64,000 bases of DNA, taken from the NCBI GenBank assembly GCA_023014365.1, contig JAEBUN010000001.1, forward strand, positions 124,001 through 188,000, given 5' to 3'. This DNA comes from Lepiota brunneoincarnata. Lineage: Eukaryota > Basidiomycota > Agaricomycetes > Agaricales > Agaricaceae. This document shows, piece by piece, positions 1 through 10,808 of the stretch. The position numbers and the translations under genes are program-made. A model generated the notes under the pieces. That model made no database searches, had not been told where the DNA came from, and saw only the letters and a list, made by a program, of their open reading frames with translations. The number at the start of each line of letters is the position of its first letter. Position 1 is the first letter of the stretch.

Positions 1-1213
1 AAATGTCCTGCCCGATCGTCTTCTGGACTTCTGGCGCAGCGTATACTTCGTGTATGTGTATAGGGGTCGCCACTACAGTCTTCTCAATTGTAGGGAGCGC
101 CTCCGGAGCAGGTAAGACGGCATTGTAGATGAGGTCATTTTCGCGCTGGGCTTCTATTTTGCGTTCGGAGCAGACTACGTGGTGGGCTTTGGTACGTTCG
201 GTGATTGAGGTACCAGCATCCGAGGGGAGATTCGGGGACATAGTGGAGACAAACATCGATGAAAAGCTGCTGGCAGATTTGGACGCTTCTTTTGCGAGGT
301 TTTCGGCGACAGTGAACCGGACAAGGGCATCACCATGCTTGCCTGCTGCCCCATCTGCGAGACCACGGTAGTATTGAGAGAGAGACTGGAAGTACTTGGA
401 TTTAATCTATGACCAAAGTCAGTAGTGATTCCTACTGATGACGAGGCATATCTGACCTGGATAATGGTAACCCAGTTCCTATCAAATATCCCTTTTCCCA
501 TAAACTCCTTAACATCTTCCGTCAAAGAAGTATACATTGCTGCCGCCTGAGCTCCAATCTTTGACACAAAAGCATTTCCTTTCTTCTCTTCGGTACATTT
601 TTCAAAGGCAACCTCCGTGGCTTGCGCCAGAATAACATCGATGAGAAACTTGACGACCTCGCGACCGAGATCTATCGACGGAGCATGCAAGAAATTCTCA
701 TTAATATAGCTGAGCATTCCTGCAGATGTCCTGAAATAATGAAAGGCCCGTTTGGTCCCTTCGGGGTCAGAGCGCGACTGGGAAGCAGCAATTGCGCTGT
801 GTGCCGCGGCTATCTGGAAGAGTACAGATGCTTTCTCGTATGCGATGGACGTCTGTGTAATAAGCTTGCTCGTAAACGCATCTCGCCAAGGAAAGTTGAC
901 GCGGATCTCTGGAAAACGCAGTTCGAGGAGTTCTAGCTGGCCAAAATACTTGTAAAGTAGGTCCCTCGCTACGTAATGGAGAGTATTAATCCCAAAAGGT
1001 AATATAGACGGGAAATGGTTGCGCACCAGTAAAGTCGCTGCCCGCGCCCTTGACCGCATCCTGGCGACAGCGCTGTAGAGCTTGACACTCTGTAGCGTAA
1101 TTGTCCGGGTTCTCACCGTAGGATTGGGCGATGAGACTCCTGATAGGCGTGGTCCAATCAACATCGTCAGTCCCCTTCCTGGGAATGCATATCATGGGCG
1201 ACTGATGCGCCAT
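1..1213 (-). CDS. BRO1: BRO1-domain protein (Bro1/ALIX family), 3' end beyond window
   Basis: The product belongs to the Bro1/ALIX family, which acts with ESCRT-III at endosomes in multivesicular-body sorting. The start at 1213 opens with MAHQSPMICIPRKGTDDVDW, the usual fungal Bro1 N-terminus. Reading on the minus strand, exon 1 ends near 1027. A 58-base intron (1026-969, GT..AG) leads to an exon with the helical BRO1 core (RDLLYKYFGQLELLELRFPE, then NFPWRDAFTSKL and AYEKASVLFQIAA). A second intron, 456-407, leads to SKYFQSLSQYYRG. The rest of the BRO1 domain continues to the left edge, so the C-terminus is missing. PalA/Rim20 proteins share the domain, but the N-terminal wording fits vacuolar-sorting Bro1 better. 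I see no frame break. It is divergent from MIC10, 170 bases away, so the two probably share a promoter. Confidence 0.9.
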
Positions 1214-1386
1214 TGCGCGGAGGTGGTGGTAGTGGTGGGTAAAGGACAGGCTGTGGTGGTTGCTGCGACGATAGAGTAATCTCATCAGTGTGTTTGTCGT
1301 AGAGGGTGTTACCAAATAATACGTATCGGACCCGCCCGGCCACTTGATTTCTGTCGAGTTCATCGTTTCACCAGGAGTGCTTAACC

Positions 1387-1874
1387 ATGTCCAAGCCTAC
1401 GTCAAGCGAAGATATCTTGGGCCAGAAGGTACGTGGAAACGGTTTTCAGTGTAGATTCTAGCTTACGTTTTGCAGTATGATCGCTGCTGTATGTTCACTC
1501 TTCTTCCCTGGTGTCGGATTCATGTTGAATCGTGCTTGTGATCCCCAGTGGCAGACCTTCTCGTCAAGTCGTACGTCTTGAATTATTCCTAAGGTTCCAA
1601 CCAACCCCTGACGTCGCATTACAGTGGAGTCGGCTTCGGCGTCGGAGTTGTCGCGTCGGTCATCTTTTTCCGCCGTATGTCGTCTTGCGCACCCCTGCTA
1701 CATCTATAAACTCACCTCACTACCATAGGACGGACATGGCCCATCGCTCTCTCGACTGGTTTTGGCGCAGGCGCTGCATACGCTGATTGCGACCGCTCCT
1801 TTAATCCCGCCCGCATCCCTGGCACTCGTGTCCTTTCAGAATCCGAGGCTTCTGCCCTCCACACGAACAAATAG
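1387..1874 (+). CDS. MIC10: MICOS complex subunit Mic10
   Basis: This is a small mitochondrial inner-membrane protein that shapes crista junctions. It is built from five exons: 1387-1428, 1476-1488 (only 13 bases), 1549-1570 (22 bases), 1625-1674 and 1729-1874. All introns are GT..AG and phases match. The assembled protein starts MSKPTSSEDILGQK, continues YDRCLADLLVKS, and has two hydrophobic stretches with glycine-rich motifs: GVGFGVGVVASVIFF and WPIALSTGFGAGAAYADC. These glycine motifs, used for oligomerisation, are diagnostic of Mic10 (former DUF543). It ends in SESEASALHTNK. Length, about 90 residues, fits the family. Two micro-exons make this gene easy for automated predictors to miss. 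Confidence 0.93.
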
Positions 1875-2340
1875 CCAAATTGCATTATAGGTTGTCAAGA
1901 GCATGTGTTTCGTGAGAGACATTCTCTGTTAAGTTACATATCACTGACAAATAGAGTTCCTTCGCTTTCCTTGGAGAGCAAGCACGGGCGTGCTTTCAAC
2001 TTTCAGATGGCCTGTTTTGTCCCTCCTGCATATTGGTGACTAGCCCGAGCTTTGGCTTGGAATCATTAGCTTCAAATTTGCGCTGCTTCTCGCCCCAGAC
2101 CAGACGCTTGTAAAGGATATCTGATTCGAAATTTAGAAAGTCGGCTTTGGTAAGTTCGGCGATTGAAACCCACAACCAGAGCCAACCATCAGAGGCAGTG
2201 ACCATATGATGGTGCGTAGTCGTTGGGCTCGCGGATGAAGAGGCTGCTGAGCCATTGGAATGAAAGAACGGAAGAGCATTCGGCATCTCTTGACCGGACT
2301 TTGAATTTCAAATCTCAGAAATATTACAAGCAATCCTATT

Positions 2341-3450
2341 TTATGCTGGCATCGAGTTGCCCGTACTAGGTGTATCGCCTCCAGGAAGCGGCGCATCTGG
2401 TCCAATTTTCTCTACCACGTAATAACTGAAAAATAAGACCTTGAAGGTGAGCGCAAGACCGAAATGGAGCGCGGCGAGTACGATGATGAGAAGTCGCGTT
2501 GCCTTTGCCTCGGCCTTTTTGAATAGAATTGAGATCATCGCGAACTCGTGGGATAGAACAACGTACAGTAGCTAGGACTGGGTAGATGTTGGAACCGAGG
2601 AACCATCCGGAGAGACCAAGGGCAGCTCCAACAAGAACCCAGCGGACGATGGGCACAGGGATCACGCAGAGCACCTGGTCAACAATAATATCAAACCTGA
2701 ATACAAGCAGGAGACAATATCAACTCACTGAAACGGGTATCCAGACAAACTGTCCATAACCCCAGACTGCCATGGCTTCGATGACGCTCCATTCTCCTAC
2801 TCCAATGTATCGAAGCGCGAGCCAGAGCAACACCGGCAGAGCGAGACCATATGCATAGACAATGGGCACTGCAATGCTGAGCAGACGAAAGTCATAGTCG
2901 TAGGCAGTATTATCAGGTGAGAGGTACGCAGAAACAGAAGCGGCCAGGGAGGAAGAGAGGAAAAGGGTGAAGATGAGGGTGGTAAGGGTCCAGAAAGGAC
3001 CGTACATGTCTGGTGGGTTGAGGTAAGTTGGGATATATGTGGGGGCGGCGGTAGGAATGATAGTCATGTAGCATCGTTTGAGGACAGCCCGCGTGTCGAC
3101 GTCGAAATACTGTTGGTAGTACTCCAGTGTCCAGAAACCACTAGCGCCTTTGGCTTGCGTATTCTGGTCACGTAAATACCCTGTTGTATTGAGTGAGTGC
3201 AAGAATCAAAGGGCATGAGTATATGCAGACCTCTGTCGGTATTGCTTAGTCCACTAGCTGGTGCTGGGCCATTGGAAGGTAAGAAAGCTGCGCAGGATGA
3301 GCGAGGATATATGGACGAGCGATGAAGAACAGACTCTTAAATTGGAGACCCTCAGGGCCTTCCTCTAATCTCTGAATAGGATGAGCATGTGTATGTATAG
3401 ATGGATGGGAGAATACCGACGTCGTCTGCCTCGACCTGGACGTATGCCAT
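2341..3450 (-). CDS. Yip1-domain Golgi membrane protein (YIPF1/2-like)
   Basis: A Yip1-family multispanning protein of the Golgi or early secretory pathway, which interacts with Rab GTPases. The start at 3450 gives MAYVQVEADD followed by a short intron. A middle exon (about 3200-2720) reads SGFWTLEYYQQYFDVDTRAV and then MYGPFWTLTTLIFTLFLSSS, the conserved entry into the Yip1 membrane domain. Later exons carry further hydrophobic segments (LLSIAVPIVYAYGLALPVLL, IPVPIVRWVLVGAALGLSGW, ATRLLIIVLAALHFGLALTF), consistent with five membrane spans. The protein ends DTPSTGNSMPA with a stop at 2341. The boundaries of the second exon near 3300-3230 are uncertain: a 29-base intron would be needed to keep the frame. 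Human YIPF1/YIPF2 and yeast Yip4 are the closest relatives I can name. Confidence 0.85.
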
Positions 3451-3640
3451 GGCGAGTTGTAAGTGGAAATGGCAATACGGATGTGACGACGTGCACTTGT
3501 GAGTGACAGGCAGCGGTGAGACCCCGAAGACTGCTAACCCTGAGCGCGCGCTTCTCATCACATCTTTGTTTTGCAGAACGAAACCCCGTCTGTCTGTTAA
3601 ATGAAATCACCCATCACGTTGATTCTACTCTTCGTTATAC

Positions 3641-6600
3641 ATGAACTCTAGATCCAATAGTAATACCACCGCAGGTGTGGGTAGATCAAGGACGGCACCA
3701 ACGACACGTCCTCGGACCGCACACTCAAGGGCCAACAACGGGAAGGCCGACAACGGCCCCTTCAACGCGTCATGAAGCTAGTTATGTCATTGCACTACTC
3801 GAAGGACGCGGCGTGTCCAGAGAAGTAGGGATGGCGGCTTTAGATAAGGACACTGGCAAATGTATCCTCGTCCAGGCATGCCCATCTTTGTGACTTCAGA
3901 GGCTACTGCTTTCCCTTAATGTATGCTCCGCAGATAGCAGATTGCCAAACCTATGTCAAGACACTGCACCAACTCCACCTGCATACACCTGTCATGGTAC
4001 TTGTTCCAGATACATTTCTCTCAGTCCAGGACGCTGCATTCGTCGGGTCCGCCACTGCCTCCGGGAAAAGAGGGAGTGCGATGACATCGTTATTGATTGA
4101 GTATGTGAGGGAAGAGTTTCCGGCGGTGTGCGTTGAGCCTGTTGGGAGGAAACACTGGAATGATGCCGGAGGTTTGATCTATCCTCCCCCTGCTCTCATT
4201 TTGATTAATCAAAACTGCCCATTTTCCTCCGACAGGACTCGAGTTCCTCACGCAGTTGTGCGTGGAAAATGATGAGCGGGCAGCAACGATACTCGCCGCA
4301 TCAAGCAAGTAAGCATGCATATCGCCACAGATCAAGTCGACAATCTTCTATCATTTTCTAAATATAGGTATTATGCCCTCGCTGCTGCGTGTGCGCTGTT
4401 CAAGTACGCCGAGAGCCAGCTCAACGTCCGGTTCGCCACAGGTTCTCTGAGAATACGGTGTGTGCCTGTAGAGGGTACCATGATGATCGATCCAGAGACA
4501 GTAAAGAATTTGGAGCTCGTGAGGAATATCACGAGCAAGAAGTCCTCTCACACTCTTTTTGGGTATGTTGGGTGAGCTCGACTTTTGAACTGGCAGTGCT
4601 ATTTGAATATAGGGTGTTGAACTATACCTATACGGCGATGGCGGCGAGATTACTGAGGGTCAACATTTTATCCCCGATTACGGGTCAGTAATCGGACAGC
4701 TGAGGGGCTCGAGTTGTGTAAATGTTTTCTGCAGAGCATCAAGCTATCGAAGCCAGGCTCGACGTTGTCGCGGGTACGTGTTCTCGCTCTCACCTTGAGG
4801 GTACTACTTACTCGCTCTGTAGAGTTCGTTCAAAACGAAGATCGCTTCACAGATGTTCGCGAAGCCCTGAAGTTACTGAACAAGATGGATTTTGATAAGT
4901 TGATCGTCTTGGTTGGACCATTCGGACTTGTGGCTCGCATTAGAGAAACTCACCAGGATATTCCTAGTTGGCCTCTTCCGATGTACGACCGAGTAATACT
5001 TCAAAATCGGCGTCCGCTAGGGTTTCTCAGATGCTGAATTTGAGAAACATTGTCAAGAATATTCCAGCATTGAGGAGGGCTTTATCGAGGAGCCACTCAC
5101 AATTGCTACAGATTGTTCACGAGGTACCAGCGACGTGATTTTGGATGGTCATAGATATCATGCTCATAACGGGATTAGATGATCTCAGATGAAAGGCTGT
5201 CCCATATTGAACAACTCGTTTGTGCCAATTTGAATGAGGAAACCATTACCGCAAAAGTGGAAACCCCTGCACGTCATCAATCCGATCGCTCACTGATACG
5301 AAAATATTCAGGGTGGCATAGGAGCTGTGAACGCTCGTGTGTACGCAGTGAGGGTACGTGTCCTTTTTTTATTTCAGCTGTTCGGCTCATTGCGAAGGCC
5401 AATCGTAATAAACTACTCGACGTTGCGCGAGAGACATACAAAGAGAATGTGGGAGATATTTACCAGCTAAACAAAAGCCTGTCAGAGGAACATGAATTGC
5501 CCTTGACATTGACATATCAAGATAATGGCTTTGCCTTCGTGCTCAAAAAAAGTGCTCTGCATGGCGACCTGCCGACGGGATTCATCAATGTTTCCTCTCG
5601 CAAGGGGAAGTGGTTGTTCTCGAGCATGGAACTAGTAAGCTGTTTTCGGTTCCTATACCATTCACCCGCAGCTACTTTGTGCCTAGAAAAAACTGAATGC
5701 AAGGATGAAGGATGCTCTCGACGAAAGCTTAATCCTAAGTGACAAGTAACATGACCGCATCAACGTACAAACTGAAAACAAGTCTAATTAAGATCCCCAG
5801 GATCATCCAAGACCTCGTGGCAGAAATCATTACAGAAATTGGAGCGCTGTACAAGGCCTCGGAAGCTGTTTGTTTCTATGTCTAGATCCTCGGTTGTCTG
5901 ACTGGTGGAAAGGATAGGTTGCCCTAGTGGATATGCTGTGGTCTTTTGCGCATGCATCGATCAGTATGTTATAATCTCCGTGGAATCTCAATCACAAACT
6001 GGCATCCTTATGAACATAGTTAGGAGCTATGGTGACTATTTACTATTATATTGTACTTGTTCTCTAATGACATTGATTCAAGGGCGACCCGAGTTTACTG
6101 GAACGTTGGCAATCAAGTCAGGAAGGCACCCAGTCCTTGAGACAATGCAGGCTGCAGGCATATTGGTCCCCAATGACGTCTACTGTGACGATTCTTCGTC
6201 CTTCCAGATCATACAAGGACCAAAGTAGCTAGGCTCAAGCCGCCGTATAGTTTTTATGCTCAAAGTCAACTATAGCATGTCAGGGAAAAGCACGTACCTC
6301 AGACAAATAGGTCTCTTGACAATCATGGCCATGTGTGGGTGTTTTGTACCTGCCGAGTACGCGAGCTTCCGGTGAGTTTGGCCACCCACTCTTGACAAGG
6401 TTTATAGAGCCGCCCGTAGCCTCCATGATGCGCTCCTAACGAGATTGTCCAACGACGATGATCTGGAGAAGAGCCTGAGTACATTTACGAGCGAGATGAC
6501 TACTTCGGCCATGATACTTGGTAGGATTGGTCACAAGTTCTGTTGAGTTACGACCGATTATCATGTTGTCAGGTATGGCGACTCCAATGTCTCTCATACT

Positions 6601-7507
6601 CGTAGATGAACTTGGCCGTGGAACATCGCCTCGGGATGGTATCGGGATGTCTCATGCGATTGCTGAAGCGTTGATCGCCGCCAAAGTGAGTGTACCTTTT
6701 CTCTTGGCAATCTGACTGATCCCATGGGACTAACACTAGTCCTTTGTGTTTTTTGCGACGTGAGCTGGCTTCCCTCTGCCCGCTAAGATTCTGCTCGTTC
6801 AATGAGAACTGCAGGCACTATAAAGAGCTCAGAACAACACTCTCCCGTCAACCTACCGTCATAAAGTGAGCAGCTCGATTGCTTCCACGAGGTACCTGCC
6901 CACCCTGTTTTTCATAGCTTACACCTCTCTGTCAACGTCCGTCGTTCCAGCTTCTCTGTTCTCATGACGTTGACACTGGCATTTAGCGAACCCGTAGAAC
7001 AACTTCGAACTTCGGGTTGACCTTTCAATACAAGTTAGTACACGGTAACAGGAGCGCATACGCTGACATTTATGGCTTTTGTAGGATCGTCGATGGAGTT
7101 TCAGAGGACCTCGGGCATTATGGTACCTCACAAACCTTACCGTTCAGGAGGATCCGCAGACGCTTGATTAGCTCCATCTGCTTCCTTTAGGTCTAGACCT
7201 TGCACGACTTGCTGACCTTCCGGAGGATATTATTACTGAAGCCAGAAGGGTAGCCGAGTACCTGGCTCGTGTCGATGCTCAAAACGAAGAAGAGAGTGAG
7301 AGCAGCAGGATTGCGAAACGTCGTAAGGCATTGCTTAGGGTGATCTTGAAATTTCTCTCTATTTCAGTTTTCGTCTGACAACCCCCTTCTTTGCAGCTAC
7401 GAACTCAACTCACACAGGCTTATGAATATTCCGCTCTTCCTGACGAAGACCTCCGTGCATATGTTGCAAGATTCAAGGATGATATTATCAAGGCCTTCAT
7501 TCACTGA
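3641..7507 (+). CDS. MSH4: MutS homologue MSH4 (meiotic crossover factor)
   Basis: MSH4 acts with MSH5 as a heterodimeric clamp that stabilises Holliday-type intermediates in meiosis. More than a dozen short exons assemble into the family order: [19 protein letters not shown] near the N-terminus, core segments such as [16 protein letters not shown] and [20 protein letters not shown], the lever/clamp region ([20 protein letters not shown]), then the ATPase. Walker A is [14 protein letters not shown], rebuilt across the intron at about 6225-6273. Walker B is [18 protein letters not shown] (6585-6640). The last exon ends [20 protein letters not shown] with a stop at 7505-7507. The N-terminal mismatch-recognition domain of MutS/MSH6 is absent, as expected for MSH4. 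The start is uncertain: ATG 3641 runs into a TGA unless one base near 3729-3731 (GGG) is surplus. The first intron seems to use a GC donor (CAG|GC, about 3879). Confidence 0.9.
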
Positions 7508-7679
7508 TAGATGGAGAAATCGTTCAGTTGCGTAGCATTCAGTACTGTTATGCTTTTGTACAAAAAATCAAGCACAAGTGGTTTTTGGTACAAGAACTCC
7601 ACCCTCTCCACTCCCGGCCGCAAGCGAACCGCCCCACAAGCCAGATTTTTGTACCCTTGTCGTCATCCAAGTATCAAAT

Positions 7680-8846
7680 CTAGTCTGATACGCTGTCCGC
7701 CTCGGGAGGAGTTTCGGGGACAGAAGTATTAGCCCCGGACATCGAGGTAGCTACTGCTGCAGCCTCCTTCTCCGCAAGATACTTCTTCTCACTAGTCCCA
7801 AACTCGACCCTGCTTACGGTTAAGTTGAAGGTGAGCATGGTGAGACCCATGCGCCTCCTGATCCTCGATTCCCACCCCTCGGGGATTCGCTCTTTAAGGA
7901 GGATAGACTCAAGATCCTTGATCCGTCCACCGAAAATAGTGAGCAGTGTGGAGGAGCTGTGAAGTGAGCAGCAAGTCAGCCGTGTGCTCTGCTTATGTGG
8001 TGAAAAATAATATGGACTGACTTGGAGCTGCCGAACATCTTGTGGAAGAAGGATAAGGAAAAGTCCTTGTTGTAAGCACGGGCGTCTGCGCGGCGCTTGG
8101 AGGAGTACTTTGAGAGATCTTTGGGAGTGAGAAGTAGGTCGCCATTTTTGTCCTTTCCGGTGGCGGATGCAAGGAGCTCTTTGATGTATTTGACGTGGGG
8201 TTTGCTTTGATCGGGTTCCAAAGCGCTATCTTCACCTACAGTGTATGAGGTTCGAATTAGCTTATGCAGGTAGAAAGGGGGGTGCCACAAGGTAGGGATA
8301 GGGGTAGAGAGATAGAAGATCACGGGAGGAAGAGTGGAGGAATGATACCCAAAGAATGATACCCACGGCAAAGAGATGCATCGTGTTCGATGCCGTTATG
8401 CAGGTCGAGCTCTTGGAGGTCAAAGGTATCCTTATGGTAGCTCTTCTTCAACATGTTGGCAGCGTACTCCGGAACGAAATGACAGAAGGTCGGTGAGAAG
8501 TTGTATGTTGTCCGGACGAGCCTACCCATATCCGTGAATTTGATATTCTTTCCGTCACGCGGCAGGATGCCTACAAAAATGAAGGAAAATCTGTGAACAT
8601 TGTGGGTATAAGGAGGCAGGGTGGAGCTCACCGTGGTTTGCCAAAGCATTCAAAGCGGGGCATGAGCATCTGCTGTCTCCGTCTTTAGGGGGGAATATAC
8701 TCTGGCCATTGACCGCCGAATCCTGGGTGACCTTCGGGAGTGACATGCCCTTCACGTCTGTTGGGTGTGACGGTGTTGTAAAGGGTCAAGCCTATGTCCC
8801 AGACGAAGAGGCCGATGTCATGAGGGATTTTGATCAAGAAGAACAT
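7680..8846 (-). CDS. Heme-thiolate peroxidase (chloroperoxidase/UPO family), copy 1, frame-disrupted
   Basis: Heme-haloperoxidase family protein; members use a Cys-ligated heme for peroxygenation or halogenation with H2O2. Exons read: an N-terminal part matching copy 2 (IPHDIGLFV, TPNRREGHVTPEGHPGFGG), the heme-ligand region SRCSCPALNALANHG, the distal motif GIEHD, then KYIKELLASATGKD and SSKRRADARAYNKDFSLSFF. It ends ADSVSD with a stop at 7680. Copy 2 reads YIPPKDG where this copy reads YIPP then a stop, because a run of six G on the plus strand (8688-8693) has one base too many. The rest of the gene keeps its frame and motifs, so a sequence error or a very recent mutation is likelier than old decay. 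The usual PCP motif is SCP here. No clear secretion signal is visible; the N-terminus is mildly hydrophobic. Confidence 0.82.
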
Positions 8847-8922
8847 TGAGAGATGCCTAGAGATGAAGCGAGAAGGAAGAGAGAGAGGTCATTTGGCGCT
8901 ACTTATTCTTGGGGTGATTTAT

Positions 8923-8935
8923 GGGGGGGGGGGGG
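8923..8935. repeat. Poly-G run of 13
   Basis: Thirteen consecutive G bases lie just upstream of peroxidase copy 1. Such a run is a likely place for length errors and for natural length variation. I see no other role for it. Confidence 0.9.
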
Positions 8936-9013
8936 AGCCGAAATTAGAGATGGGTGGAATGTTCAGTAAGCGCTCGGGGTAAAGTCACGTAAGCATACAA
9001 GCAGATATCTCCC

Positions 9014-9092
9014 GTTTCTTTTGTAGCTGAGGACTCTCTACCTATGAGTTCTTTGCTCTCCCTGATGAAGAACTCCGTGCATTCGTCGTGAT
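9014..9092 (+). pseudogene. Relic of the MSH4 3' end
   Basis: This stretch between the two peroxidase genes is close to the last intron-exon junction of MSH4 (about 7391-7476). Both have a TTCTTT(T)G(C/T)AGCT acceptor, then a region translating as AYE..ALPDE.LRA. In MSH4 it reads [16 protein letters not shown]; here AYEFFALPDEELRAFV, after which the frame stops. Orientation and position (just downstream of the 3' end of the next peroxidase gene) match the MSH4/peroxidase pair at 7.4-7.7 kb. It is best read as a scar of the duplication that made the second peroxidase copy. Confidence 0.8.
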
Positions 9093-9204
9093 AGCGAAAA
9101 GGTTCTTTTGCATGCCGGACACAAACACTTATTGACACAAGACCCTCTCTGTACTTCGATCCACTCCACGAGCCTAGTTCCCTGCCTTTGCAGTTATCGA
9201 AACA

Positions 9205-10362
9205 TCAATTCTCATCCGATGCGTCATCATCCTTGGAAGGAGTTTCAGGGACAGGAGCGCGTGCCTCTGATGTCGAAGTAGCAGCCGCCTCCGCCGCCCC
9301 TCTCTCCGCAAGGTACTTCTTCTCACTGATCCCAAACTCAACTCTGCCTACAGTCAAGTTGAGGGTGAGTATGGTTAGACCCATACGCCCCCTGATCCTC
9401 GATTCCCAGCCCTCGGGGAGTCGTTCCTCGAGGAGGACAGACTCGAGATCCTTGACGCGTCCGCCGAAAACCGTAAGCATCGTGGACGCACTGTGAAATA
9501 TCAAAAAGCGAACAAATAGTATATCAGTCGTATCTCGACCTTTGTAGTGGGAAATATGACTGACTTGGTGCTACCGAATAGTTTGTGGAAGAAGGATAAG
9601 GAAAAGTCCTTGTTGTAAGCGCGGGCGTCTGCACGGCGCTTGGAGGAGTACTTTGAGACGTCCTTGGGTGTGAGAAGTGCGTTGCCGTCTTTATCCTTTC
9701 CTGTGGCAGACGCAAGGAGTTCTTTGATGTACTTAACGGAAGGCTTGCTCTGATCAGGTTCTAGCGCGCTATCTTCACCTATTGTATGTGAAGTTTGGGT
9801 TAGCCTTCCGCGGAGAAAAAGGGGCGCCATGGGATAGGGGTGGAGTGGGGAGATAAGGGGGAAGCAAATATAGACAATACCTACGACAAAGAGACCCGTC
9901 GTGCTCGATCCCATTATGCAGGTCAAGCTCTTGGAGGTCAAGGGTATCCTTATGGTAGCTCTTCTTCAGCATGTTGGCAGCATACTCGGGAACAAAGTGA
10001 CAGAAAGTTGAAGAAACGTTGTATGTATTTTGAATGAGCCTGCCCATTTCCTTGAACTGGATATTCTTCCCGTCACGCGGCAAAATGCCTATAGTAACAA
10101 AGGACAATTCGTGGGCGTTGTGGGTGCAGTGGAGCAAGTGGTGCCTACCATGGTTTGCCATAGCGTTCAAAGCGGGACATGAACATCTGCTATCCCCGTC
10201 CTTGGGAGGAATATACTCTGGCCATTGACCGCCGAATCCTGGGTGACCCTCGGGAGTGACATGCCCTTCACGTCTGTTGGGTGTGACGGTGTTGTAAAGG
10301 GTCAAGCCCATGTCACAGACGAAGAGGCCGATGTCATGAGGGATTTTGAATAGGATGAACAT
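9205..10362 (-). CDS. Heme-thiolate peroxidase (chloroperoxidase/UPO family), copy 2
   Basis: This is the intact paralogue of the gene at 7.7-8.8 kb. It starts MFILFKIPHDIGLFVCDMG at 10362 and reads through YIPPKDGDSRCSCPALNAMA without a break. The heme-ligand Cys lies in SCP rather than the usual PCP. It is followed by NHG, an intron, GILPRDGKNIQFKEMGRL and the distal EHD motif (NGIEHDGSL). Later exons carry KYIKELLASATGKDKDGN, the KRRADARAYNKDFSLSFFHK segment, and the tail LESVLLEERLPEGWESRIRG. It ends SKDDDASDEN with a stop at 9205. Length, about 330 residues, is in the range of this peroxidase class. It faces the NUDIX gene across a 446-base spacer that contains an inverted-repeat element. 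Substrate cannot be inferred from sequence alone. Confidence 0.87.
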
Positions 10363-10522
10363 CGTTCGTTGTGACTGTGCACCTGCGGGGTGAGGGGGGA
10401 AGGATGAAAGACAGACCCAATCAAGGTGGTCATTGGTTTTACTAATGCTTTGCGCGATTTGGACTGGAGCTGATAAGGAAAGGAACCAGGTTCGTCTTCA
10501 GAAGCCCGCTAGCATTGCTAGG

Positions 10523-10696
10523 GTATGACTATTTTTCTGCGTGCAATATTTTTTGATTATATGCTAAAATATCAGACAAGGATATTACAGCCATGAATAT
10601 CATAAATATGCAATTGCTCAAGGCCAGGTAGTGATACCTTTGTCTGATATTTCAACATATAATCAAAAGATATCTCACGTTCAAACATAGTCATAC
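10523..10696. repeat. MITE-like inverted-repeat element in a bidirectional promoter
   Basis: Two arms of about 60 bases (10523-10582 and 10637-10696) are imperfect reverse complements of each other. Both begin at the outer end with GTATGACTAT, and both contain TTTTGATTATATG..(G/A)AAATATCAGACAA. The centre is about 54 bases. A target-site duplication is not obvious. The element sits in the 446-base gap between peroxidase copy 2 (-) and the NUDIX gene (+). It could be a small non-autonomous transposon or could form a long hairpin in a transcript. I saw no second copy of the arms elsewhere in the window. Confidence 0.8.
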
Positions 10697-10808
10697 GGGG
10701 AATAATAGATGTGGCGGTTGCCTAGGCCTATCGTGAGATCCTCGTGCACAATCCCATGACAAATGGTACGTAATTTGAAATCATTGTCTCAAGTTTCCAA
10801 TTTGCGAC

